Assembly (NCBI GenBank): GCA_947494825.1
Contig: CANLWN010000001.1
Coordinates: 682,001 to 746,000, forward strand
Length of the DNA: 64,000 bases
Source of the DNA: an uncultured Flavobacteriaceae bacterium
GTDB taxonomy: Bacteria; Bacteroidota; Bacteroidia; Flavobacteriales; Flavobacteriaceae
Reading direction: 5' to 3'
Each line of letters starts with the position of its first letter. Within the stretch, counting starts at the first letter, position 1. Below the pieces are notes generated by a model. The model worked only from the letters and a program-made list of their open reading frames with translations, searched no databases and was not told the origin of the DNA. The translations under genes and the position numbers were made by a program. Below are positions 1 to 7,404 of this stretch, one piece after another.

Positions 1-94
1 CATCAAACGTACAGCTATCTGTCGTAGATTGCTCCGAAGCGGATTCTTCCACTAGAATGGTAAAATCATTGATATCTATTATGTCCCTGGTCAT
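1..94 (-). CDS. Partial hypothetical protein (N-terminus only)
   Basis: An open frame runs off the left edge of the window, starting at the ATG complementary to 92-94. The 31 visible residues begin MTRDIIDINDF and are acidic and Ser/Thr-rich, with no signal peptide. A near-consensus -7 element (TA, six T, then G; one T too many for TAnnTTTG) lies about 25-35 bases upstream. No family can be recognised from so short a piece, and it could be a chance frame. Confidence 0.3.
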   Translation of the reverse strand, partial: MTRDIIDINDFTILVEESASEQSTTDSCTFD

Positions 95-104
95 AGCACC
101 AGGG
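85..104. other. Hairpin over the start of the leftmost ORF
   Basis: Perfect 7-bp inverted repeat CCCTGGT / ACCAGGG with a 6-base loop. It covers the putative start codon at 92-94 and has no T-run on either side, so it does not look like an intrinsic terminator. It could mask the start codon in the mRNA. That role is inference. Confidence 0.35.
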
Positions 105-174
105 TAAATTACACAAAAAATATGATTTTTATGCGTGTTTCCCCGGCAGACATATCATCCGCGACCTTACCTAT

Positions 175-2085
175 TTATTGTTTTGCCATAGGGTCTATTG
201 CCCGGATCGCACTGCGCAGCTGTGCATCGGTAAGTTTGTAGATCTGGACCAGGGCGGCTTGGTCGGTGTCATAGGCTGCAATGATATGGGCATGGTTCTC
301 AATCCACTGCACCAGTTTTTTAATGACCCTTAGGTTGGCATTGCCGTGCGATGTTCCATCGCCAATATTCCTGGATAGCACGGCATTAAAAGAAAGTAAG
401 GGTTTTCGAGAAAAGTAAATCTCTGACAGTTTTGCGGTATATTCGAGCTCTTCCGAGGAATAGGAATAGTTGTTTTTTTTGTCAATGGCATGTCTACCTT
501 CATGCGCGTAGATGCTGGACTCCAAAACAATACGTTCCAAGGCGTTGATGAACTTTAACCGCAGCGCGCTACCGCTTAGTCCGGTATTCTTCAGGGAGTC
601 CAGAATTTCCTTTTTTTCATTATAGTTGATCCATTCGTTTAAACCCGGCAGGTAGGCATGCTTATCTTCCAAAGCCAGGGAATCGTCCAGGGCGCGAAGT
701 TTCCGTATCTTCTTTTGTGTTTTTTGGATTTCTACCGAATCCGTTACGGTCAACCAAGAAAGTATAGGTCCACCGGTATAGGCACTTCGCACTTGCAAAA
801 AGGATCCATCGTCGTTTGCCCAGCCCCCGGTTTCTGCCTCCCCATCCCAAAACCAGCCGGAATAACCGTTGGATATCATATGGTCTATGGCCACATACCT
901 GAACTCGGCTTTTTCCCTGTACTGCTCGATCGTTCTTTTATCATCCAACATCACGTGTCCCATATGTAGCCCATAATAGCCGTTGGCGCTCATGAATTTT
1001 ACTACGGCCTTAAATCGCTTCCTAAGCTCCTTCACCAGGTTTTCCTCAGAAAGGGGTGGTTTATCCCCTTGCCATGACAACGCATCCCATAATTTTTTTC
1101 CTTTGACGAACATGGCCTGCATATAGTGTTTTTTGTTTTCATCCCCGTTTATGGTCTTTATATAAAAGGCATGGGTAACGCTATCTATACCCCGTAGAAA
1201 ATGAACATAGGAGCCTATGTTATTGATGGTCGGATCGGTATGGAGCCCATCACCAAAGTGAACTTTCTTGACCATTTGCGAAAATTCATAAAACCCGGAT
1301 TCCGCCAGACCTTTGATGATAACGACAAGGTCGGATTTTGTTTTGTTATTGGGGGTATAACGAAACAGGGCGTCCCGGAACGCGTGGGGAGCTTTTAACA
1401 GGGAGGGATGCACCTGATCAATATCGGTGAGCCGGTAATAGGACATCCAGGCCGTAAAGGACTCCTCTCCCCTGCCCAACAGTAGGGAATACCCCAGGTA
1501 CCGTTTCGCGATATCCACATCTCCAGGCTTATCACGGGCGAGATTTTGGAGCAGGTCATATGCTTGTTGAGACTTCGGGTTGGTGTATGCTGATACATCT
1601 TCGCCAGCAAGGGCAAGTGCTTTCTGCTTTTCAAAAAGGGCTTGGACGTAGAACAACTGGGCGTGATATTTTTCAGTTTCGGAAATGCTGTTTTCCAAGG
1701 CTAAAGAGGAAGCGGCAATGGCCTCATCCCACTTTAACTCCTTCGCTAGGAGCCTTGTCCGTAAAAGGTATGTCCAACTTAGGGCATGATCCAGTTGCTC
1801 CAGGGTATCCAGAAGGGCATGCGCTTTTTCGTTTTTCCGATAGAATAGCCAGTCCATCTTGGCCAAATAGCGGGCGGCTGCGGTTCGGTCTTCCAGGGTC
1901 TGTACCGTATCCTGCCAAACATTGGTAAAGACCGAATAGGCTACGCTATGATCCATGGAAAAATAGGCGTTTTTCCCGTCTTGAAGGGAATGACTCCCCG
2001 GGTCCACCCCACTGCTTGGGTCGTTGTTGCATGCAAAAAGCATTACAGAAGATAAACTGGTAAGGATTAGATTGATGAATTTCAT
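175..2085 (-). CDS. Putative lipoprotein with HExxH-type metal site
   Basis: The protein is 636 aa from the ATG at 2085. This start is chosen because it opens directly on a lipoprotein signal peptide (MKFINLILTSL, lipobox LFAC before NNDPSS) and because a promoter element lies over the longer frame. The N-terminal half is helical and TPR-like (Leu/Ala-rich, around residues 40-210). A motif HEGRHAID at about residue 528 fits the zinc-binding HExxH pattern, and a Glu-rich helix (SSEELEYTAKLSEI) about 15 residues later could give a third ligand. It is therefore probably an envelope-anchored metalloprotein or zincin-like peptidase, but I do not recognise a named family. It is divergent from a GntR-type regulator with a dyad between them, suggesting that regulator controls it. 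Confidence 0.8.
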   Translation of the reverse strand: MKFINLILTSLSSVMLFACNNDPSSGVDPGSHSLQDGKNAYFSMDHSVAYSVFTNVWQDTVQTLEDRTAAARYLAKMDWLFYRKNEKAHALLDTLEQLDHALSWTYLLRTRLLAKELKWDEAIAASSLALENSISETEKYHAQLFYVQALFEKQKALALAGEDVSAYTNPKSQQAYDLLQNLARDKPGDVDIAKRYLGYSLLLGRGEESFTAWMSYYRLTDIDQVHPSLLKAPHAFRDALFRYTPNNKTKSDLVVIIKGLAESGFYEFSQMVKKVHFGDGLHTDPTINNIGSYVHFLRGIDSVTHAFYIKTINGDENKKHYMQAMFVKGKKLWDALSWQGDKPPLSEENLVKELRKRFKAVVKFMSANGYYGLHMGHVMLDDKRTIEQYREKAEFRYVAIDHMISNGYSGWFWDGEAETGGWANDDGSFLQVRSAYTGGPILSWLTVTDSVEIQKTQKKIRKLRALDDSLALEDKHAYLPGLNEWINYNEKKEILDSLKNTGLSGSALRLKFINALERIVLESSIYAHEGRHAIDKKNNYSYSSEELEYTAKLSEIYFSRKPLLSFNAVLSRNIGDGTSHGNANLRVIKKLVQWIENHAHIIAAYDTDQAALVQIYKLTDAQLRSAIRAIDPMAKQ

Positions 2086-2101
2086 GGATGTTGCTTTGTG
2101 A

Positions 2102-2109
2102 CAAACATA
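2102..2109 (-). promoter_or_regulatory. -7 promoter element for the HEGRH lipoprotein
   Basis: Reading the minus strand, TATGTTTG matches the Bacteroidota -7 consensus TAnnTTTG exactly. It lies 17 bases upstream of the chosen ATG at 2085, implying a very short leader, and excludes the upstream TTG-type start at 2112. Confidence 0.55.
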
Positions 2110-2122
2110 CAAAATTTGTTTT

Positions 2123-2149
2123 AATCTGTAATATTTTTTATAACAGATT
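2123..2149. promoter_or_regulatory. Dyad operator between divergent lipoprotein and GntR genes
   Basis: Inverted repeat with perfect arms AATCTGT (2123-2129) and ACAGATT (2143-2149) and an AT-rich centre. It sits where the -33 region of the leftward promoter should be, and upstream of the rightward -7 element. A symmetric site in a divergent promoter next to a GntR gene is the usual place for its operator. The binding itself is inferred. Confidence 0.5.
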
Positions 2150-2171
2150 TAGATGCGCTATTCCTTTTGGC

Positions 2172-2179
2172 TATATTTG
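2172..2179 (+). promoter_or_regulatory. -7 promoter element for the GntR-type gene
   Basis: TATATTTG is an exact TAnnTTTG match, 18 bases before the ATG at 2198. It lies inside the upstream extension of the open frame and so supports the later start. Confidence 0.5.
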
Positions 2180-2197
2180 AAACAGAAAACAGGTCCT

Positions 2198-3124
2198 ATG
2201 GAGTTAATCAAAGGCAAACAGGCCGATATTGTGCAACATTGCATTTATGAGATAGCGACGGGCAAATGGCCATCGGGGCTCAAACTCCCCTCGGTTCGGG
2301 AAGCGGAGAAGCTTTGGGGCGTGAACCGGCATACTGTTCTGGGCGCCTATAGGGAACTGGAGAAAATAGGCTTGGTAGCCTCCAAGGACCGCAGTGGCTA
2401 TTATGTCAAGGAAGATGCCGCCCATGAGGTAGGCGATACCGGTTTAAACCAACTATATTTAAAAGTGAAAGCACTTATTGGCAAGCATTCCGACTTTGAT
2501 CTTTCCTATACCTTCCGCTATTTTAACAACATGGCCATTTCCGAGGCACGGACCAGTCCGGCCTATGCTTTTTTGGAGTGTACACAACAACAGGCCGAGG
2601 ACCATGCGGGTGAAATCTATCAAAAGCTGAACGCATATGTGTTGCCTGTCTGTATAGCGGATATTGAAGTCGGGTCCTCCCAAATTCCGGAGAGTGTACG
2701 AACCTTGTTGACCACCGGGTTTCACATCCAGGAGGTGAAACAGCTTGGAAAGCAGTTGGGCAAGGAGGTAGTGAACATTCCTATAGAGGTAGACCCGGAC
2801 CTTCTTCTAAAATTCCGAGGTCGCACCGATATGGACCAGGCCCTGGTCGTTGAGCTCGAAGGGCATATGTCCTCCAATATTGCCAAGGACGTGCAAGATT
2901 TAACCAAACATATGAAGATTCGGCAAAAACTGATCACCGATGTCGAGCGCGAGATTACCGAGATACTGCAGGACGCGGACAACCAACTTCTACTACTATC
3001 CCCCAGGGTTTGGGGAAGGTGCTCCAGGGCAATCAAAAAGGACAGTCGGGTAAAATTAATCCGCTTTAGGGTATCCCACAGTTCATGGAAAATTGTATCG
3101 GGAACGCTAAAAATACCCTTTTAG
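2198..3124 (+). CDS. GntR-family transcriptional regulator
   Basis: 308 aa from the ATG at 2198 (MELIKGKQ). Residues about 5-72 form a winged helix-turn-helix of GntR type: IYEIATGKWPSGLKLPSVRE, then VNRHTVLGAYRELEKIGL and a wing ending SGYYVKE. The remaining 230 residues do not match the FadR, UTRA or aminotransferase effector domains I know. They include a Gly/Pro-rich region around 150-200, a helical stretch around 215-250, and a C-terminal LLLLSPRVWG segment. The position opposite the HEGRH lipoprotein and the dyad at 2123-2149 suggest autoregulation and control of the neighbour. The ligand is unknown. Confidence 0.85.
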   Translation: MELIKGKQADIVQHCIYEIATGKWPSGLKLPSVREAEKLWGVNRHTVLGAYRELEKIGLVASKDRSGYYVKEDAAHEVGDTGLNQLYLKVKALIGKHSDFDLSYTFRYFNNMAISEARTSPAYAFLECTQQQAEDHAGEIYQKLNAYVLPVCIADIEVGSSQIPESVRTLLTTGFHIQEVKQLGKQLGKEVVNIPIEVDPDLLLKFRGRTDMDQALVVELEGHMSSNIAKDVQDLTKHMKIRQKLITDVEREITEILQDADNQLLLLSPRVWGRCSRAIKKDSRVKLIRFRVSHSSWKIVSGTLKIPF

Positions 3125-3178
3125 TCCGTATTCCAGGCGTGGAGGAGCGGTCCCAAACCTTCCGTAAACATCGGATGG

Positions 3179-3209
3179 TTGACAATGGGGAATGGAATGA
3201 TTAAATTTG
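3179..3209 (+). promoter_or_regulatory. Promoter for the membrane LuxR-type gene
   Basis: TTG at 3179-3181, 20 bases, then TAAATTTG at 3202-3209: a good match to the Bacteroidota -33/-7 pair. It places the transcription start near 3214, so the ATG at 3230 rather than earlier in-frame starts should be used. Confidence 0.6.
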
Positions 3210-3229
3210 ATCGTGCATTTCCATCCATC

Positions 3230-3628
3230 ATGAGAAAGACCATACTGATCTTTGGAAGTCTAGCGGCCGCTATTTTTATCCTGTTCGAACTGAACAAACT
3301 CTCCCTATGGAGTACAGGTGATGCCGCTAACGTGTTCATTGTCCTCTCGGGGGCGCTGTTTATTCTGATCGGTTTTCTCATCAATAGGTTTCTCCAGCAA
3401 AAAAGGGAAAATCATAGACCGCGTATTTTACGGAAGTCAAATCTCACCAAGCAGGAACACAAGGTACTGCTACTTATGAACGACGGTTTATCCAACAATG
3501 AAATAGCAGCGCAGCTTTTTATTGCCGAAAGTACGGTGAAGACCCATGTTTCCAATATTTTGGTAAAGCTCAAGGCCAAACGCAGGACGGAGGCTGTCAA
3601 AATAGGACGCGACCTCCATATCATCTAG
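3230..3628 (+). CDS. Membrane-anchored LuxR-type HTH regulator
   Basis: 132 aa from the promoter-supported ATG at 3230. Two hydrophobic helices (about residues 4-20 and 32-52) are followed by a cytoplasmic LuxR/GerE-type helix-turn-helix. The HTH reads SNLTKQEHKVLLLMNDGLSN, then NEIAAQLFIAESTVKTHVSN and LKAKRRTEA, which is the standard hallmark order. There is no receiver domain. Small membrane LuxR regulators next to DUF4199 genes are common in Flavobacteriia, and here the DUF4199 gene follows 120 bases downstream. A hairpin with a T-run separates them, so it probably has its own transcript. Its signal is unknown. Confidence 0.85.
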   Translation: MRKTILIFGSLAAAIFILFELNKLSLWSTGDAANVFIVLSGALFILIGFLINRFLQQKRENHRPRILRKSNLTKQEHKVLLLMNDGLSNNEIAAQLFIAESTVKTHVSNILVKLKAKRRTEAVKIGRDLHII

Positions 3629-3672
3629 GGAAATATGCCCTGGTACTTTAGTAGGAAATATGCTTGGAACAT

Positions 3673-3702
3673 AAAAATCCTACTTTAGGGGGATTTTTTT
3701 TT
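3673..3702 (+). terminator. Intrinsic terminator after the LuxR-type gene
   Basis: Stem AAAAATCC / GGATTTTT around a 10-base loop, followed by a run of T. It lies 44 bases after the stop codon. Confidence 0.7.
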
Positions 3703-3715
3703 CGAGCCAATGGGC

Positions 3716-3723
3716 TATACTTG
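3716..3723 (+). promoter_or_regulatory. Candidate -7 element for the DUF4199 gene
   Basis: TATACTTG differs from TAnnTTTG at one position and lies 25 bases before the ATG at 3748, directly after the terminator. Confidence 0.4.
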
Positions 3724-3747
3724 TGGCAACTATTCAAATGATATCCT

Positions 3748-4245
3748 ATGAAAAATTATGTACTGCGTTACGGCCTATGGGGAGGCGGCATCTCCATTGG
3801 ACTGGGTTTGATTAACTGGTTTACAGTCGCACAAATCTATGGCCCTGGGGTTTCACAGGCCATTGGCTATCTGTCCATTGTCCTGTCCCTAATGTGTGTC
3901 CCTTTGGGAATTAAGTATTTCAGGGACAAACTTAACAGCGGCAAGCTCACTTTCGTCCATGGATTCAAAATAGGGCTGGGCATCACCTTTATCGCCTCCT
4001 TGGTCACCTTTTTGTACAGCATGCTCTTTTTTGCGATGGCCGGTGACCGCTTTGACGAGTGGAGCAGAAAAGGGCTTTCCGAAACCGAGCTCGCTGAAAT
4101 GCAGGCCCAAATAGCGCAAACACCCGATTTTGTCCTTACCCCCTGGTTCCAAGGTCTTGTCCTGTTCCTAACGGTATTCATGATCGGTCTGATTATCAAT
4201 CTTATCAGTTCGCTCGTCCTAAAGCGTGCAGAAATAAATGACTAA
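3748..4245 (+). CDS. DUF4199 domain membrane protein
   Basis: 165 aa with four hydrophobic segments (about residues 8-28, 35-52, 70-95 and 130-155). The pattern of a Gly-rich first helix (YGLWGGGISIGLG), a FxHGFKIGLGITFIASLV segment and a polar loop before the last helix is typical of DUF4199. The function of this family is unknown. It lies between the membrane LuxR-type regulator and an NTF2-like gene 25 bases downstream, with which it may be co-transcribed. Confidence 0.85.
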   Translation: MKNYVLRYGLWGGGISIGLGLINWFTVAQIYGPGVSQAIGYLSIVLSLMCVPLGIKYFRDKLNSGKLTFVHGFKIGLGITFIASLVTFLYSMLFFAMAGDRFDEWSRKGLSETELAEMQAQIAQTPDFVLTPWFQGLVLFLTVFMIGLIINLISSLVLKRAEIND

Positions 4246-4270
4246 TAGTTTCAACCAAAAATAACGTACA

Positions 4271-4636
4271 ATGGAAATAAAGGATTTAGTAAAAAAATGG
4301 TTTACCGTCTGGGAAACGGGCAACTTCCAAGAAATCCCTGTAACCGACGATTTTAAGCATACTAGCCCATACGGAACCATACCATCAAAAAAGGAATACC
4401 TAAAGCTGGTAGAAGCCAACCGGGACAAATTTTTGGGCAACCGTATCCTCGTCCATGACGAGATCTATGGTCCCGATAAAGCCTGTGTTCGCTATACCGT
4501 ATCCAAGGACGATTTTACCATGGAGGTAAGCGAATGGTTATACCGGAAAAATGGCCTGATACAGGTAATTATTGCCTACTACAATATTGAGGGGGAAATC
4601 AGTGAAGAACGAAAGCTATCCGAGCCCTTGGGTTAA
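4271..4636 (+). CDS. SnoaL/NTF2-like fold protein
   Basis: 121 aa, no signal peptide. The start (IKDLVKKWFTVWETGNFQEI), the HTSPYGTI segment and the final strands match small cone-shaped SnoaL-like proteins. These bind or turn over small ligands, but the fold alone does not give a substrate. It follows the DUF4199 gene closely on the same strand. Its stop overlaps by four bases the stop of the convergent metallo-beta-lactamase gene. Confidence 0.7.
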   Translation: MEIKDLVKKWFTVWETGNFQEIPVTDDFKHTSPYGTIPSKKEYLKLVEANRDKFLGNRILVHDEIYGPDKACVRYTVSKDDFTMEVSEWLYRKNGLIQVIIAYYNIEGEISEERKLSEPLG

Positions 4637-5940
4637 GTATCGGAAAATTTCATCTCGTAGGATTCCCATTGGTAGCCCATTTTTACACGTCTAAAGGCAA
4701 ATATCTGTTCTCCATCGGTCCTGACATTGATTATTCCCGGCAAAATCTTCTTGAAGCGTTGTCTGGCTTCCTTGTTGGAAGCAGCCTGTGAAAAATCCAA
4801 ATCGCCCATAGTGGTGATTGCGACCCCGGAATGGTCCACAGCCTCCGGGTCGCCCGAATCTATAAACAAAGCGGATAGTTCCGTGGAGAATATCAAAGGT
4901 TTCTTCCCCCTCCCCGCCTTTCCGATACCTCCGAGAAAAACGGCCCTGGGATGTCCGTGATCTGGAGTTTCGCCCGAAGAAATCACGGTAATCATAGGAT
5001 TGATATGGTTGAGCAGTTCCTGGGAGAACTCATGACTTCCATGATGGGGCGCCTTGAAGATATGGGCATTTACCTTGAGGTTGTTTCCCGGTATCTGTAG
5101 GAAGTGCTCGCTTCCCTCAATATTGATATCGCCAGAGAAAAAGGCCCTCACATGATCATAATCGATCCTGAAAATCAAGGAGTGCCCATTGATTGTATGG
5201 GATTTGTTGTGCAACCATTTAAAGCTACCATCCGTTTCCAAAATAGGCCCTAACACCTCCAGTTGAATACTGGGGTCGCCTATATCCATAACGCCATCTG
5301 AACTGTCCAGTCGCTTGTAACTGGCCTGTGAGGTCTTTACCGCATCGATCCAATTCTTAAACCCACTCTTGAGGTCAGCCCCATCCAGATCCGATAAGCT
5401 GCTATGGATGGTGATGAGCTTTCCGTTGACCCTTGTGCCCAGCACCTCGTTGTGGCCCGACTCATAGAGTCCAATTCCGTTGTGGTAAATGTTTTTTACC
5501 GTTATTTGGGGATGGTTTAAGAGCGGGACCAGTCCCACGACATGGTCCTTGTCCGCATGGCTCAAAAAGAGATGGTCAATAATGACAGAATTGGCGGCTT
5601 GGTCCAGTCTATATTTCCATATCAAAAACCCTAGGGCCCTGTCCTTGAGTCCTCCATCGACCAGTATTTTGGTATTGTTCGGCGTAACAATGAAGGAAGC
5701 ATCGCCCTGGCCAATGTCCAAAAAATAAAGCTCAAGGCTCCTTTTCAGGACAAATTGGGTGTTAGCGGCGATTTCACCTGGCCGACCCCGGTAGGTAGCG
5801 TCACGCCGGTCGGCCGCCGTACCGTCCTGGGCGGTATCCAATTCAAATTGATCCCCATAGATGGCGACATAACTGACGTCTTCAACGCCATTATTAAAAT
5901 AAAACCGTTTCGTTTTTTGACCGAGGAACTTTTTTGCCAT
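4633..5940 (-). CDS. ComEC/Rec2-like metallo-beta-lactamase fold protein
   Basis: 435 aa from the ATG at 5940; a TTG at 5949 is a less likely start. An N-terminal piece of about 65 residues precedes a metallo-beta-lactamase domain opening LYFLDIGQGDASFIV and NTKILVDGG. The metal-binding motif is LSHADKDHVVG (HxDxDH) and the later ligand region is KAPHHGSHEFS, with a GHP segment afterwards. This is the soluble relative of the ComEC nuclease-like domain. No signal peptide or membrane segment is visible, so it should be cytoplasmic. A tail of about 90 residues follows the core. Some relatives occur in defence islands, but no such genes lie beside it here. The substrate is unknown. Confidence 0.8.
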   Translation of the reverse strand: MAKKFLGQKTKRFYFNNGVEDVSYVAIYGDQFELDTAQDGTAADRRDATYRGRPGEIAANTQFVLKRSLELYFLDIGQGDASFIVTPNNTKILVDGGLKDRALGFLIWKYRLDQAANSVIIDHLFLSHADKDHVVGLVPLLNHPQITVKNIYHNGIGLYESGHNEVLGTRVNGKLITIHSSLSDLDGADLKSGFKNWIDAVKTSQASYKRLDSSDGVMDIGDPSIQLEVLGPILETDGSFKWLHNKSHTINGHSLIFRIDYDHVRAFFSGDINIEGSEHFLQIPGNNLKVNAHIFKAPHHGSHEFSQELLNHINPMITVISSGETPDHGHPRAVFLGGIGKAGRGKKPLIFSTELSALFIDSGDPEAVDHSGVAITTMGDLDFSQAASNKEARQRFKKILPGIINVRTDGEQIFAFRRVKMGYQWESYEMKFSDT

Positions 5941-6350
5941 GATGCGCAACGCTATTTGAACCGTTTAAACCGTCCCCTTCAGAATCCCATATTCCGCTCT
6001 TGTCTCCAAGCGGCTCACAAATTCTGTAGGAGATACCTTAAGTTACCTCAATGCATTAGGTTTTGGTTTGGAATATGTATAGCCAGCTCCATTTTGTGTA
6101 TAGATGGCAATGGGTATTCACCCGCAATGCCCGGGCCCGTTCCGGAGCTTAGCTTTGATATGAAGTCCCCTGATTTATTTGATGCCCAACATCTTGTTAA
6201 AAGTGCGTACTTCACGCACATAAAATTCATGGAAGCGTCTTTTTAATTCCTTATACGATGGTATACGTTTCATATTCCTTTTATTTTGTGGTTATTCTAT
6301 TAGTAGCCACAAGTTGGAAAATGTCACAAAAAAACCGATCTTATCGTATT
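5941..6350. other. Intergenic stretch with a possible small ORF
   Basis: This 410-base gap between two leftward genes has no long open frame. The plus strand holds a short in-frame piece reading LTNSVGDTLSYLNALG that stops on both sides, possibly a gene relic. The minus strand holds the 32-codon ORF at 6175-6273. No terminator or RNA gene is evident. Confidence 0.4.
6175..6273 (-). CDS. Possible 32-aa basic small protein
   Basis: A short open frame starts at the ATG complementary to 6271-6273 and reads MKRIPSYKELKRR, continuing to a stop at 6175-6177. It is highly basic and helical, preceded by GGAAT, and has coding-like composition. It could be a small DNA- or RNA-binding peptide, or the surviving start of a decayed gene. 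I recognise no family. Confidence 0.35.
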   Translation of the reverse strand: MKRIPSYKELKRRFHEFYVREVRTFNKMLGIK

Positions 6351-7340
6351 TTATTTTAAATGCTGACGCAATGCCCGCGTCAATTCGTCGGCTTGATCGA
6401 TCCATAGAAGATGTCCGGCATCGTCTATTTCGTGGAGGACAGCATGTGGGATATCTGCTATCCATTTTCTGTTCAATAGATTTCCAAAGGCCAACCAATC
6501 GTGATTGCCGGAGATGATGACCACGGGATAATTCCTTTTTCCAAATTCGGCTATGTAGTCCCATCCACCTGGAGGGTAGCTCCTTTCGGTAAGTCCATAC
6601 ACATGGGGTTTGTACAAGGATCTGCCACCTGTCATTTGAGACCATTTTGAAATATCGGAAAGCATAAGTTTTCCCATATTCATACGATATTTCATGGTCT
6701 TTTCTTTGGAATTCAAGGGAGGGGATTCCCGATTCAGCCCATATTTATCCATTTCTTTTTCTATTTCCGGCCGATTGCGAAAAGCCATTGAGGCCAGATA
6801 TTCCTGATGCTGCAGTTCCTTGTCCTCTTCTGGCAAGGGCTCCTTAAGACGGGCTGGAGCCAGTAGCACCAGTTTCTTGATGTGTTCCGGATACTGCTGT
6901 GCATAGGCACTGGCCAATACCCCTCCCATGGAATGCCCTGCGAGTGTCAATTGGTCTTGTTTTAGCTCTTTCCGTAAAAGTTCCAGATCTTCTATATGGT
7001 GATCAAAGGTGATAAGGGAGTCGGGAAAGGGTGATCGCAGGGAACCTCGTTGCTCATAAAAGAAAAAATGAAAATCCTTTTCCAAATCCTTTACTGCGGT
7101 TACCAGCCCACTGTGTTCCGCTCCCCATCCCCCATGAAGCATAATAACGGTGTCCTTACCAGAACCGAACTCACGAACATACAATTGTGGATCGGTCTCC
7201 CAATCTCCGGTGGAAAGAAACCAATCTTTCATTTTCGTATTGTCGTTTTCAGGGCTTTCTTCCACGTTCCTCCGGGGATCGCACCCAAGCGGCAAACCAA
7301 TGATCAAAAGCAGAAGCACTAGGGTCATGAAGGTTTTCAT
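6351..7340 (-). CDS. Alpha/beta hydrolase lipoprotein
   Basis: 329 aa from the ATG at 7340, which begins directly on a lipoprotein signal (MKTFMTLVLLLLIIGLPLGC). ATGs at 7352 and 7358 are possible but add polar residues before the signal. The fold shows the oxyanion segment MLHGGWGAEH, the nucleophile elbow AGHSMGG, an acidic residue in ISGNHDW and a final His in DDAGHLLW. HGGWG and the overall order resemble the proline iminopeptidase branch. It is expected on the periplasmic or outer face. The substrate cannot be read from the sequence. Confidence 0.85.
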   Translation of the reverse strand: MKTFMTLVLLLLIIGLPLGCDPRRNVEESPENDNTKMKDWFLSTGDWETDPQLYVREFGSGKDTVIMLHGGWGAEHSGLVTAVKDLEKDFHFFFYEQRGSLRSPFPDSLITFDHHIEDLELLRKELKQDQLTLAGHSMGGVLASAYAQQYPEHIKKLVLLAPARLKEPLPEEDKELQHQEYLASMAFRNRPEIEKEMDKYGLNRESPPLNSKEKTMKYRMNMGKLMLSDISKWSQMTGGRSLYKPHVYGLTERSYPPGGWDYIAEFGKRNYPVVIISGNHDWLAFGNLLNRKWIADIPHAVLHEIDDAGHLLWIDQADELTRALRQHLK

Positions 7341-7404
7341 TTTTTGGGTCATTTGCATTTGTTTCAAAGATGATGTCTTTTTGTCCGTGTTGGGGAAATT
7401 TTCT

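Noticed and set aside
3060-3124. Frameshift in the GntR C-terminus
   Set aside because: Alternative frames do not extend a better protein, and the end VSGTLKIPF looks natural.
4633-7340. Defence island
   Set aside because: ComEC-like MBL proteins can occur in defence loci, but the neighbours are ordinary hydrolase and NTF2-like genes.
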